The position numbers and the translations under genes were made by a program. Of a stretch of DNA of 64,000 nt, positions 49,686 to 58,670 are shown one piece after another. The stretch covers positions 62,001 through 126,000 of the forward strand of contig NZ_SJTF01000011.1 of NCBI RefSeq assembly GCF_004634245.1. The letters are read 5' to 3'. This DNA comes from Flavobacterium foetidum (GTDB taxonomy: Bacteria; Bacteroidota; Bacteroidia; Flavobacteriales; Flavobacteriaceae). How positions within the stretch are numbered: position 1 is the stretch's first letter; each line of letters starts with the position of its first letter. Below the pieces are notes generated by a model. The model was not told where the DNA came from, did no database searches, and saw only the letters and a list, made by a program, of their open reading frames with translations.

Positions 49686-49703
49686 TATTCTAAATAAAAA
49701 ATC

Positions 49704-50069
49704 ATGAAAAACAAAAAAACACTAGTTCTTGGGGCATCCACAAATCCAGAACGATATTCATACAGAGCTGTAAACATGTTGGTTGCTAAAGGGCATTCAG
49801 TAATAGCAATTGGTCAAAAAGCAGGAGAAGTTGCTGGAGTGAGCATTCATGCAAAAATAATTCCCGTAAAGAATATAGATACCATTACGTTGTATCTAAA
49901 TCCGAACCGTCAGCGCGAATATTATAATTTTATTGTAGAAACAAAGCCGAAAAGAGTTGTTTTTAATCCAGGAACAGAAAATCCAGAATTGTATCAATTG
50001 CTAGAATCAAACGGAATTGAAGTCGAAATTGCTTGCACTTTGGTGCTTCTTGCGACTAGTCAATATTGA
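49704..50069 (+). CDS. CoA-binding domain protein (YccU-like)
   Basis: A 121-aa single Rossmann-like domain of the CoA_binding_2 family: KTLVLGASTNPERYSYRAVN at the N-terminus is the nucleotide-binding loop, and VVFNPGTENPEL is the second conserved motif. The family resembles the CoA-binding part of succinyl-CoA synthetase, but the cellular role is unknown. It lies 100 bases upstream of recR and has its own promoter box, so cotranscription with recR is not needed. Confidence 0.88.
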   Translation: MKNKKTLVLGASTNPERYSYRAVNMLVAKGHSVIAIGQKAGEVAGVSIHAKIIPVKNIDTITLYLNPNRQREYYNFIVETKPKRVVFNPGTENPELYQLLESNGIEVEIACTLVLLATSQY

Positions 50070-50128
50070 GTATGTTATCAGTAAATCGACAGATAAAATT
50101 CGAGATATATTTTATAATAGTACGCTAA

Positions 50129-50164
50129 TTGAGAGTATAAAGCAATATTAAAATAGTACTTTTG
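50129..50164 (+). promoter_or_regulatory. candidate recR promoter, start codon very close
   Basis: TTG at 50129-50131, 25-base spacer, TACTTTTG at 50157-50164 (full -7 match). The recR ATG is only 5 bases after the box, so the mRNA would be nearly leaderless. Confidence 0.5.
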
Positions 50165-50169
50165 CCGTC

Positions 50170-50790
50170 ATGGAATTTTCATCAAAATTAATAGAAAAAG
50201 CGGTAAACGAAATGTCTCAGCTTCCAGGAATTGGAAAAAGAACAGCATTACGGCTTGTGCTTCATTTATTAAAACAGCCAAGAGAGCAAACTGCTTTTTT
50301 GTCTCAGGCGTTAACAACGATGCGCGAAGAAATTAAGTTTTGCGAAAATTGCCATAATATTTCAGATACAAAATTATGTGAGATTTGTTCTAACAATACT
50401 AGGAATCATCAGACAATTTGTGTTGTAGAAGATATTCGTGATGTAATGGCAATCGAAAATACAGGACAGTTTAAGGGTATTTATCATGTTTTGGGAGGTA
50501 AGATTTCGCCAATTGAAGGAGTAGGGCCAAGTCAGCTTACGATTTCAAGTCTGGTTGAAAAAGTAAAATCGGGAAAAGTAGTTGAGATTATTTTTGCCCT
50601 AAGCTCGACTATGGAAGGAGATACCACAAACTTTTATATTTATAAGCAAATTGCAGATTCAGATATTATAATTTCTACCATTGCCAGAGGTATTGCAGTA
50701 GGCGATGAACTTGAATATGCAGATGAGATAACGCTGGGTAGAAGTATCCTGCATCGTGTGCCTTTTGAAAAAACATTTAAAAATAATTAA
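50170..50790 (+). CDS. recR: recombination protein RecR
   Basis: A 206-aa protein that loads RecA at gaps together with RecO/RecF. Residues about 10-35 hold the helix-hairpin-helix ([12 protein letters not shown]), Cys58, Cys61, Cys70 and Cys73 form the zinc site, and the Toprim domain begins at [12 protein letters not shown]. The C-terminus with [12 protein letters not shown] is standard. The ATG is the only start that gives [15 protein letters not shown]. Confidence 0.97.
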   Translation: MEFSSKLIEKAVNEMSQLPGIGKRTALRLVLHLLKQPREQTAFLSQALTTMREEIKFCENCHNISDTKLCEICSNNTRNHQTICVVEDIRDVMAIENTGQFKGIYHVLGGKISPIEGVGPSQLTISSLVEKVKSGKVVEIIFALSSTMEGDTTNFYIYKQIADSDIIISTIARGIAVGDELEYADEITLGRSILHRVPFEKTFKNN

Positions 50791-50840
50791 ACTTAAGCCC
50801 CAAATAAAACTTAGATTTCCTGATAACTAAAGGAAAAAGT

Positions 50841-50848
50841 TATATTTG
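50841..50848 (+). promoter_or_regulatory. candidate -7 box of the Wza/Wzc operon
   Basis: TATATTTG followed by CG, a full -7 match, 16 bases before the ATG at 50865. No good TTG is found at the -33 distance. Confidence 0.5.
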
Positions 50849-50864
50849 CGTCAAAATTAAACTG

Positions 50865-51659
50865 ATGACAAAAAACAGCTTTTATATTTTATTACTGTCA
50901 AGTGTACTATTTACTTCCTGTATTCCGCTAAAAGACTTGGTCTATTTGCAAGATAAAAACACTTCGAGCGAGCAAAATTCAATAAGCGCAGTAGAAGCAA
51001 AGCCGTATAGGGTGCAGGTAAATGACATTTTAAGCATTAATATCAAGGCAATCGACCCCAAACTTGTAGCTATTTTTAACACCAGCGAAAGTTCATCTAC
51101 TTCCGCAGGTCGTTCTGAAACAGGTTTGTATTTTGATGGTTTTAGGGTAGACGACCATGGGAATATAAGAATGCCGATTCTAGGAGAGATTAATGTTATC
51201 GGATATACTTTAGAAGAAGTACGAGTGAAAATAGAAAAGAAACTTCTAGAAGAATATTTTAAAACCGAGGCGAATTTATTTGTTAACGTAAAATTGGCTG
51301 GTTTCAGATATACGATTAATGGTGAAGTTGGAGCTACTGGTACGAAAGTATTGTTTAAGGACAATGTAAATATTATGGAAGCAATTGCCAATGCTGGAGA
51401 TATTACTACGGTTGGTAATAGAAAAGCGGTAATGGTGATTCGCCAGACCCCAACTGGTGTTCAGATGAACGAGATAGATCTTACCGACGTTAATGTCATG
51501 AACTCTCCATATTATAACTTACAGCCCAATGATTATATCTATGTAAAACCTTTAAGGCAGAAAACTTGGGGAACGGGACAGACAGGTATTCAGTCTATTG
51601 GAAGTATCATTACTTTGTTGTCTTTGGCTACAACTGTTTATTTGATTGTCAGAAATTAA
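50865..51659 (+). CDS. Wza-like polysaccharide export lipoprotein
   Basis: A 264-aa outer-membrane export protein. The signal peptide ends in FTSC, so Cys19 is the likely lipidation site. A Poly_export domain follows (KPYRVQVNDILSINIKAID, DDHGNIRMPILGEINVIGYT), then an SLBB domain (FRYTINGEVGATGTK), and a C-terminal hydrophobic segment (SIITLLSLATTVYLIV) that resembles the Wza pore helix region. It exports capsule or exopolysaccharide across the outer membrane. It is 15 bases upstream of the Wzc-like kinase, so the two work together. Confidence 0.92.
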   Translation: MTKNSFYILLLSSVLFTSCIPLKDLVYLQDKNTSSEQNSISAVEAKPYRVQVNDILSINIKAIDPKLVAIFNTSESSSTSAGRSETGLYFDGFRVDDHGNIRMPILGEINVIGYTLEEVRVKIEKKLLEEYFKTEANLFVNVKLAGFRYTINGEVGATGTKVLFKDNVNIMEAIANAGDITTVGNRKAVMVIRQTPTGVQMNEIDLTDVNVMNSPYYNLQPNDYIYVKPLRQKTWGTGQTGIQSIGSIITLLSLATTVYLIVRN

Positions 51660-51674
51660 AACCAAATTCTCAAA

Positions 51675-54119
51675 ATGTTAGATATAAAAGATTTTTCCTT
51701 TTTTGAAAATCATTCCAATTTTGATTTTAAAGGGTTTTTGCTAAAAATTGCCAGCTATTGGAAATGGTTCTTGGTTAGTTTAATTATTGCTTTTACAATT
51801 GCTTACCAAGTAAATATTCGAAAAGAGAAAATTTACGCTATGCGTACTATGATTTCGATAAAGGAAGAAAGCAATCCGTTTTTTACATCTAATACTAGTT
51901 TAGTTTTTAATTGGGGCGGAATCTCTGATCAGGTTAACGGAATTTCGACAATCCTTCAGTCAAGATCACATAACGAGTTAGTTGTCAATAAGCTTCAGTT
52001 TTATATCGACTATTTGGAACAGGGTAAATATAATCTTATAGATTCTTATGGTGCCGTACCTTTTTATGTAAATATTGACAAAAATAAAGGACAGCTTGCA
52101 GGAACGCTAATAAAGATTAAGTTTTTGACTCAAAATGAATATGAAATTGAGATTCCTTTTGAAACAAATGCTGCTTCTGTGATTACTTATGCTACAAATG
52201 AATACAGTAAAACCGCAGTGCAGCCTGTAAAATATACTCATCGATTTAAAGTAGGAGAGCAAGTCGCCATTCCTTTTTTAAATTGGAATCTTCAAATTAC
52301 GGATAATCCTGGCTTATATGTCGGGAAAGAGTATTTCGTGCGATTTAATGATTTTAATACAACGGTATCTCGCTATAAAGGGGTGAGTATTGAGGGCGAC
52401 AAAGCAGGTTCGATACTAACGCTCTCAATGCAGGGGACTAATAAAGCCCGAATGGTAGAGTATTTAAATGCGACTGTTAGAATGCTAATCAAAATTCAGC
52501 TTGACGGAAAAAATCAGTTTGCAACAAATACTATTAAATTCATTGACAGTACATTGGTAGCAATGGAGTCGCAATTGAAAGAAACCGGAAACGAACTGAA
52601 ATCATTTAGAAAAGACAAAAATATCTTTGAGATTGAAGCTGGAGGAGAACGAGTTTCTGAAAAAATAATGAATTTTGATTTAGAGAAAGATCAAATAGCA
52701 CGAAAAATCGCATACTACAATTCATTAAAATCATATTTAAATAACAGTCAGGATTATTCTAGACTTCCGGCGCCTTCTGTAGCAGGAATAGAAGATCCTA
52801 ATATTGTTAGCGGTGTTGGTAAACTTATAGCACTTTCTACACAAAGATCTGAAATGGCTTATGCGGTAAAAAGCGAAAAGATTTTTAAAGATTTTGACAA
52901 CCAGATGCAAGCTGTAAAAAATGTGCTTTTAGAAAATATTGCTTCAGCAAAAGCATCGTTATTAGGTGATCTAGCTTCTGTAAATGCTAAAATGGGACTG
53001 GCAGAAAGTGCCGTTAGGAGACTGCCAGAAGAACAACAGGAATTGTTGAAAATCAAAAGAAAGTATGATTTAAATGACAATATTTATACAGAGTTTCTTC
53101 AAAAGCGAAATGAGGCAGAAATTGTAAAAGCTTCCAACTTATCAGATATTCATTTTATTGACCCCGCCAAAGATATTGGAGGAGGATTAATTGGTCCTAA
53201 AACTTCTGTAAATTATGTTCTTGCATTGTTTTTGGGTATCTTGATTCCGTTGCTTTTTGTATTTGCTATTTTCTTCATTAATAATTCGATTCAGAATACA
53301 GAAGACATCAACAAGCTCACGCAGATTCCTGTAATTGGTGTTGTTGGTATCAGTAAAAATACAGGAAGTCTGGCAGTATTCGAAAAACCAAAATCTGCAC
53401 TTTCAGAAGCATTTCGGGGAATTCGATCTTCTTTGCAGTTTTTGTACAAAAAACAACAGGTTAGTGGCTCAAAGACATTGATGATCACTTCTTCAATAAG
53501 CGGTGAAGGAAAGACATTTTGTTCTATAAATATTGCTACTGTTTTCGCTTTAAGCGAAAAAAAGACTGTAATTGTTGGTTTGGATTTGAGAAAACCAAGA
53601 TTGGCCGATGAGTTTAATTTGACAACTTCTCTTGGTGTGGTTAATTACCTCATTAAGCAAAACAGTCTAGAAGAAATTACCAATACCACACAGATTCCAA
53701 ATCTTGATGTAATACTTTCTGGGCCTATACCTCCTAATCCATCTGAGTTGATAATTAGCGAAGCCATGAAGGAATTAATAGATGAACTTAAACAAAAATA
53801 CGATTACGTAATTTTAGATACTCCGCCAGTTGGTCTAGTTGCAGATTCTTTAGAATTAGTGCAATTTGCCGATGTCACTTTATATATTGTAAGACAAAAT
53901 TATACTAAAAAGGACATGATTACAGTTTTGAATACTAGAATCAAAAGAGGTGAGTTGACTAATGCAAGTATTGTTTTAAATGGTTATCAAAATAAAGCCA
54001 AGTACGGAGCCGTTTATGGATACGGATATGGCTATGGGACGTATGCAAACGGATATCATGAGGAAGAACCAGAAACAGGATTCTTTTCAACAATCTTTAA
54101 TAAAATCAGAAAAAGATAA
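51675..54119 (+). CDS. Wzc-like tyrosine kinase and chain-length regulator
   Basis: An 814-aa inner-membrane protein with a Wzz domain, two TM helices (near residues 30 and 520) around a periplasmic coiled-coil part, and a cytoplasmic BY-kinase domain. Walker A is SISGEGKT with Lys613; Walker A' is GLDLRKP with Asp637; Walker B is ILDTPPVG with Asp715. The C-terminal tail has a tyrosine cluster near residues 773-797 (KYGAVYGYGYGYGTYANGY), the autophosphorylation zone. Cycles of phosphorylation should tune polymer length with the Wza partner. The next gene begins 4 bases later. Confidence 0.94.
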   Translation: MLDIKDFSFFENHSNFDFKGFLLKIASYWKWFLVSLIIAFTIAYQVNIRKEKIYAMRTMISIKEESNPFFTSNTSLVFNWGGISDQVNGISTILQSRSHNELVVNKLQFYIDYLEQGKYNLIDSYGAVPFYVNIDKNKGQLAGTLIKIKFLTQNEYEIEIPFETNAASVITYATNEYSKTAVQPVKYTHRFKVGEQVAIPFLNWNLQITDNPGLYVGKEYFVRFNDFNTTVSRYKGVSIEGDKAGSILTLSMQGTNKARMVEYLNATVRMLIKIQLDGKNQFATNTIKFIDSTLVAMESQLKETGNELKSFRKDKNIFEIEAGGERVSEKIMNFDLEKDQIARKIAYYNSLKSYLNNSQDYSRLPAPSVAGIEDPNIVSGVGKLIALSTQRSEMAYAVKSEKIFKDFDNQMQAVKNVLLENIASAKASLLGDLASVNAKMGLAESAVRRLPEEQQELLKIKRKYDLNDNIYTEFLQKRNEAEIVKASNLSDIHFIDPAKDIGGGLIGPKTSVNYVLALFLGILIPLLFVFAIFFINNSIQNTEDINKLTQIPVIGVVGISKNTGSLAVFEKPKSALSEAFRGIRSSLQFLYKKQQVSGSKTLMITSSISGEGKTFCSINIATVFALSEKKTVIVGLDLRKPRLADEFNLTTSLGVVNYLIKQNSLEEITNTTQIPNLDVILSGPIPPNPSELIISEAMKELIDELKQKYDYVILDTPPVGLVADSLELVQFADVTLYIVRQNYTKKDMITVLNTRIKRGELTNASIVLNGYQNKAKYGAVYGYGYGYGTYANGYHEEEPETGFFSTIFNKIRKR

Positions 54120-54123
54120 TTAG

Positions 54124-55104
54124 ATGGATACGATAAAAAGTACAATATTGATTACAGGCGGTGCAGGGTTTATTGGCTCGAACTTGTCTGAGTATTTTTT
54201 AGCCTCAGGATATAAAGTAATTTGTCTGGATAATTTTTCTACAGGACATCGACATAATTTGACAGATTTTATAGAAAATCCAAATTATACTTTGATAGAA
54301 GGTGATATCAGGAATATCGCTGATTGCATAAAAGCTGTAGAAGGTGTCGATTATGTCTTGCATCAGGCGGCTTTAGGATCTGTCCCTAGGTCTATAAAAG
54401 ATCCGATAACAACTAATGATGTTAATGTTTCGGGATTCTTAAATATGCTTACGGCAGCGCGTGATGCAAAAGTGAAGCGTTTTGTTTATGCAGCTAGTTC
54501 CTCAACATATGGTGATTCAGAAGGTTTGCCAAAAGTGGAGGACGTGATAGGTAAACCGCTTTCTCCGTATGCCATTACCAAATATGTAAACGAATTGTAT
54601 GCGGAAATTTTCAGTAAAACTTACGGTATAGAAACTATCGGTTTGAGATATTTTAATGTTTTTGGAAGAAAACAAGACCCGAATGGTGCCTATGCTGCAG
54701 TAATACCAAAATTTGTAATGCAGTTCATGAAACATGAAAGTCCGGTAATTAATGGAGATGGAAATTATTCTCGAGATTTTACCTACATTGACAATGTCAT
54801 TCAGATGAATGAACTGGCTATAACCTGTCAAGATTCTAAAGCGGTAAATACAGTTTATAATACGGCATTTGGAGACCGCAATACATTAAATGATTTGGTG
54901 GCTTATCTCAAAGAATATTTGTCTGAGTTTGATTCTGCGATTGCAGCTGTTCCTGTAGTTTATGGTGAAAACAGAGCAGGAGATATTCCGCATTCGTTGG
55001 CTTCTATCGACAAGGCAAAAAGACAGCTTGGTTATAATCCAAAATATTCTTTGCAAGATGGATTAAAAGAAGCAGTAAGCTGGTACTGGAATAATTTAAA
55101 ATGA
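54124..55104 (+). CDS. NAD-dependent epimerase, WbpP/TviC-like UDP-GlcNAc C4 epimerase
   Basis: A 326-aa extended short-chain dehydrogenase. The Rossmann loop is GGAGFIGS (12-19). DNFSTGHRHNL is a hallmark of the WbpP-like epimerases that act on UDP-GlcNAc or UDP-GlcNAcA. The catalytic pair is Tyr149 and Lys153 in YAITK, with ASSSTYG upstream. I infer interconversion of UDP-GlcNAc(A) and UDP-GalNAc(A). With the dehydrogenase at 57351 it could make UDP-GalNAcA. The gene starts 4 bases after the Wzc stop. Confidence 0.86.
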   Translation: MDTIKSTILITGGAGFIGSNLSEYFLASGYKVICLDNFSTGHRHNLTDFIENPNYTLIEGDIRNIADCIKAVEGVDYVLHQAALGSVPRSIKDPITTNDVNVSGFLNMLTAARDAKVKRFVYAASSSTYGDSEGLPKVEDVIGKPLSPYAITKYVNELYAEIFSKTYGIETIGLRYFNVFGRKQDPNGAYAAVIPKFVMQFMKHESPVINGDGNYSRDFTYIDNVIQMNELAITCQDSKAVNTVYNTAFGDRNTLNDLVAYLKEYLSEFDSAIAAVPVVYGENRAGDIPHSLASIDKAKRQLGYNPKYSLQDGLKEAVSWYWNNLK

Positions 55105-55133
55105 TAAAAGATCAAGATAATAATAGAGATTAG

Positions 55134-56525
55134 ATGAAAATTACAAAAATTTGCTGTATTGGCGCAGGATATGTAGGCGGACCTACAATGGCGGTTATAG
55201 CACAAAAATGTCCACATATTCAAGTTACGGTCGTAGATTTAAATGAACAAAGAATTAAAGACTGGAATGATCCTAATACTAAAAATATTCCGATTTACGA
55301 ACCGGGACTTTCGTCAATTGTTGCCGAAGCGAGAGGAAGGAATCTTTTTTTCTCAACAGAAGTTGACAAGGCAATTGACGAAGCCGAAATGATTTTTATT
55401 TCTGTGAACACTCCGACCAAAACCTATGGAAAAGGAAAGGGTATGGCGGCTGATTTGAAATATATTGAATTGTGCGCTAGACAAATTGCAAGAGTTGCAA
55501 AACAAAATAAAATTGTAGTAGAAAAATCGACCCTTCCAGTTCGAACTGCAGAGGCGATTAAAAGTATTCTAGATAATACAGGAAACGGTGTTCAGTTTCA
55601 GATTTTGTCAAATCCTGAGTTTTTGGCAGAAGGTACGGCTGTAACAGATTTGCTCAATCCAGACAGAATCTTAATTGGAGGGGATACAACTCCAGAAGGT
55701 GAAATAGCAATCAAGGCTTTGGTTGATGTGTATGCAAATTGGGTTGCAGAGGAGAAAATCTTAACCACTAATGTATGGTCGTCAGAATTATCAAAATTAA
55801 CAGCTAATGCATTCTTGGCGCAACGTATTTCGTCCATTAATGCAATGTCGGAACTGTGTGAGAAGACAGGAGCAGATGTAAGTGAAGTTGCTAGAGCAAT
55901 TGGTATGGACAGTCGAATTGGACCTAAATTCTTAAAAGCTTCAGTTGGATTTGGCGGATCTTGTTTTCAGAAAGATATTCTGAATTTAGTTTATATCGCA
56001 AAATCATACGGGCTCAATGAAGTTGCCGATTACTGGGAGCAGGTAATTGTTATGAACGACCATCAGAAAAGAAGATTTTCAAATAAAATTGTTCAGACCC
56101 TGTACAATACGGTAGCCGATAAAAAAATTGCTTTTTTAGGCTGGGCTTTCAAAAAAGACACTAATGATACACGTGAATCTGCAGCGATTTATGTTGCAGA
56201 TGATTTGATTAATGAACAGGCAAAAATTGCAGTTTACGATCCTAAAGTTTCAGAACATAAAATAATGAATGATTTGAATTATTTAGAAACAAGATCTGTT
56301 ACTGATAATAAAAATGCAGTTGTTGCGTTTGAAAATGCTTATGACGCTTGTAAAGATGCGCATGCAATAGCAATTTTGACAGAATGGGATGAATTTGTTT
56401 CTTACGATTGGCAGAAAATTTATGACAATATGCATAAGCCTGCATTTGTTTTTGATGGACGAAATATTTTAAATGCCAAAGAGTTAGAAGAAATCGGATT
56501 TGTATACCACGGCATAGGTTCGTAA
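55134..56525 (+). CDS. ugd: UDP-glucose 6-dehydrogenase, animal-type
   Basis: A 463-aa NAD-dependent enzyme oxidising UDP-glucose to UDP-glucuronate. The N-terminal Rossmann fold starts [18 protein letters not shown]. The long form with [17 protein letters not shown] and [11 protein letters not shown], and catalytic Cys277 in [10 protein letters not shown], resembles animal and plant enzymes more than the short E. coli Ugd; that form is common in Bacteroidetes. The C-terminal domain carries [15 protein letters not shown]. It supplies UDP-GlcA for the polymer. Two UDP-sugar dehydrogenases of different types thus lie in this locus. Confidence 0.93.
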   Translation: MKITKICCIGAGYVGGPTMAVIAQKCPHIQVTVVDLNEQRIKDWNDPNTKNIPIYEPGLSSIVAEARGRNLFFSTEVDKAIDEAEMIFISVNTPTKTYGKGKGMAADLKYIELCARQIARVAKQNKIVVEKSTLPVRTAEAIKSILDNTGNGVQFQILSNPEFLAEGTAVTDLLNPDRILIGGDTTPEGEIAIKALVDVYANWVAEEKILTTNVWSSELSKLTANAFLAQRISSINAMSELCEKTGADVSEVARAIGMDSRIGPKFLKASVGFGGSCFQKDILNLVYIAKSYGLNEVADYWEQVIVMNDHQKRRFSNKIVQTLYNTVADKKIAFLGWAFKKDTNDTRESAAIYVADDLINEQAKIAVYDPKVSEHKIMNDLNYLETRSVTDNKNAVVAFENAYDACKDAHAIAILTEWDEFVSYDWQKIYDNMHKPAFVFDGRNILNAKELEEIGFVYHGIGS

Positions 56526-56601
56526 AATGCTTCAATTGAGATAAATTGAGTGTGGAAAAAATGATGTTGACAAAAGTTTTATTTCAATAAAATAAGAAAT
56601 T

Positions 56602-57066
56602 ATGAATTGGTACGTTATCTATACCAAGCCAAAATGGGAAAAAAAAGTGGCGGAAAAACTCGAGCAATCAGGAATTGAATGCTACTGTCCATTAATAACC
56701 CAAATTAAGCAATGGTCTGATCGAAAAAAGAAAGTAGAAGTGCCTCTTTTTAATTCGTATGTTTTTGTTAGGTTAGAGGAAGCAGAAAGGAACTCGGTAT
56801 TTCAGGTTTCGGGTGTTGTGCGATATCTCTTTTGGCTCGGCAAACCGGCAATTGTAAAAGATGAAGAAATTGAAATTATCAAATCGAGTCTTAAATCGCC
56901 AAATATTGCAGATGTGACAGTAACGGCGATTCAGGTTGGAGATAAAATAAAACTCGAATCAGGCGCTTTTAGTAATCAGGAAGCGATTGTACAGGAAGTT
57001 TCAAAAACGCATTATATTTTAATCTTAGAATCATTGGGTTGTATTCTGAAAATAAAATACAAGTAA
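56602..57066 (+). CDS. UpxY-type NusG-like transcription antiterminator
   Basis: A 154-aa NusG paralogue. The NGN domain starts MNWYVIYTKPKWEKKVAEKL and has PLFNSYVFVRL; a KOW-like domain (VGDKIKLESGAFSNQEAIVQEV) follows. In Bacteroides UpxY proteins let RNA polymerase read through the capsule operon that encodes them, by binding the 5' leader. Here it is in the middle of the locus, not first. It is followed at once by a terminator and then a new promoter, so the target may be one of the two transcripts; this is inference. Confidence 0.9.
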   Translation: MNWYVIYTKPKWEKKVAEKLEQSGIECYCPLITQIKQWSDRKKKVEVPLFNSYVFVRLEEAERNSVFQVSGVVRYLFWLGKPAIVKDEEIEIIKSSLKSPNIADVTVTAIQVGDKIKLESGAFSNQEAIVQEVSKTHYILILESLGCILKIKYK

Positions 57067-57096
57067 TGTTATTTGTTTAATGTTATAATAATTACA

Positions 57097-57137
57097 AGAG
57101 AGTTTAATCATTAGATGTTTGACCTCTCTTTTTTTGT
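57097..57137 (+). terminator. candidate terminator after the UpxY gene
   Basis: AAGAGAG at 57097-57103 pairs with CTCTCTT at 57125-57131, loop of 21, then a run of T. The loop is large, so the strength is uncertain. Confidence 0.6.
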
Positions 57138-57227
57138 AAATAAAATCTTTAATCGTTGACTAAGAGAGCTTTATTTATTTTAGAAAAAATTAATACGAAT
57201 TTCTTTTGAGTTATACGGGAAACCGTA

Positions 57228-57258
57228 TTGATAAAGTAATGTGAATATCCTATATTTG
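57228..57258 (+). promoter_or_regulatory. internal promoter of the capsule locus
   Basis: TTG at 57228-57230, 20-base spacer, TATATTTG at 57251-57258. The transcript leader would include the dispersed repeat at 57288-57317 before the dehydrogenase gene. Confidence 0.62.
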
Positions 57259-57287
57259 CGGGAAATCATTTGTTTAAAGTGTCTGAG

Positions 57288-57317
57288 CCCTACCCTGTGG
57301 CTTAGAAGGGCGAAGCC
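57288..57317 (+). repeat. dispersed intergenic repeat, copy 3, in a capsule mRNA leader
   Basis: Carries CCTACCC, TGTGGCTTAG and GGCGAAGCC, like copy 2. GGCTT and AAGCC can pair around a 9-base loop. It lies just upstream of the gene at 57351 and downstream of a promoter. Confidence 0.6.
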
Positions 57318-57350
57318 GTGAATATTAATGACTGAAAATAATAGAAAGAA

Positions 57351-58640
57351 TTGGGATCAGAAGAAAATATAAAAATAGCAGTTATTGGTTTAGGTTATGT
57401 AGGCCTGCCTTTAGCTAGATTATTTGCTACAAAATATTCGGTTGTAGGATTTGATATTAACGAATCACGGGTAAAAAGCCTCAATTCTGGAATCGACAGC
57501 ACATTAGAAGTTGATGTTGATACTTTAAAAAAGGTTTTAGTCGATAATCCTATTAACGGTACAGGATTGTATTGCACCAGTTCTTTAAATGATATTGCAA
57601 ACTGTAATTTTTTTATCGTTACAGTTCCTACTCCAGTTGATAAAAACAATCGTCCAGATTTAACGCCTTTGTATAAATCTAGCGAATCTGTTGGAAAGGT
57701 TCTCAAAAAGGGCGATATAGTTATTTACGAATCTACCGTTTATCCAGGAGTTACAGAAGAGCAATGTGTACCTGTTTTAGAAAAAGTCTCAGGTCTTATA
57801 TTCAATGAAGATTTTTTTGCAGGTTACTCGCCAGAAAGGATAAATCCCGGAGATAAGGAACATACTGTAGAAAAGATTTTAAAAGTAACTTCAGGATCCA
57901 CAGAAGAAATTGGACTAAAAGTAGATGCTTTATATAAATCAGTAATAACGGCGGGAACACATTTGGCTCCAAGTATAAAAGTAGCTGAAGCGGCTAAAGT
58001 TATTGAGAATTCTCAACGAGATATCAATATTGCTTTTGTAAATGAGTTAGCGAAGATTTTTAACTTAATGAACATCGATACACAGGAAGTATTAAATGCC
58101 GCAGCCACAAAATGGAATTTTCTGCCATTTAAACCAGGATTAGTAGGAGGTCATTGCATTGGTGTTGATCCCTATTATTTAGCGCAAAGAGCACAAGAGT
58201 TCGGTTATCATCCTGAAATAATATTAGCAGGACGTCGTTTGAATGACAGCATGGGTGAATATGTGGCTTCGCAAATTGTGAAGTTGATGATCAAAAAAGG
58301 GATTTCTGTAAATGGCGCCGAATTATTGATGTTAGGAATTACCTTTAAAGAAAATTGTCCTGATGTTAGAAATACTAAAATAGTTGATGTGGTAAAAGCA
58401 TTAAAAGAATATGGGATTTTAGTAACTATATTTGATCCTCTTGCAAATGGGGATGATGTAAAAAAAGAATATAATTTAGTAACATCAAGCTCTGTTCCCA
58501 ACAATAAATTTGATGCGATAGTTCTAGGCGTTTCTCATAAGGAGTTTCTAGAATTAGATTTTGCTGAACTGCAAAAATCAAATAGTTTAATATATGATGT
58601 TAAGGGAGTTTTAGGGACTATGGCAGATAATAGGCTATAG
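57351..58640 (+). CDS. nucleotide-sugar dehydrogenase, TviB/WbpA/WbpO type
   Basis: A 429-aa UDP-N-acetylhexosamine 6-dehydrogenase. The Rossmann motif is VIGLGYVGLPLA, the catalytic site is GGHCIGVDPYY with Cys269, and GYHPEIILAGRRLND is a hallmark of the TviB and WbpA/WbpO group (UDP-GlcNAc, UDP-ManNAc or UDP-GalNAc). The C-terminal motif is LGITFKENCPDVRNTK. It starts at TTG: a stop codon (57342-57344) blocks any in-frame ATG upstream and the next Met is far inside. With the epimerase at 54124 it could give UDP-GalNAcA. Confidence 0.93.
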   Translation: MGSEENIKIAVIGLGYVGLPLARLFATKYSVVGFDINESRVKSLNSGIDSTLEVDVDTLKKVLVDNPINGTGLYCTSSLNDIANCNFFIVTVPTPVDKNNRPDLTPLYKSSESVGKVLKKGDIVIYESTVYPGVTEEQCVPVLEKVSGLIFNEDFFAGYSPERINPGDKEHTVEKILKVTSGSTEEIGLKVDALYKSVITAGTHLAPSIKVAEAAKVIENSQRDINIAFVNELAKIFNLMNIDTQEVLNAAATKWNFLPFKPGLVGGHCIGVDPYYLAQRAQEFGYHPEIILAGRRLNDSMGEYVASQIVKLMIKKGISVNGAELLMLGITFKENCPDVRNTKIVDVVKALKEYGILVTIFDPLANGDDVKKEYNLVTSSSVPNNKFDAIVLGVSHKEFLELDFAELQKSNSLIYDVKGVLGTMADNRL

Positions 58641-58670
58641 TATTCTAACTCTTTTTTTTAAATTAATAAA

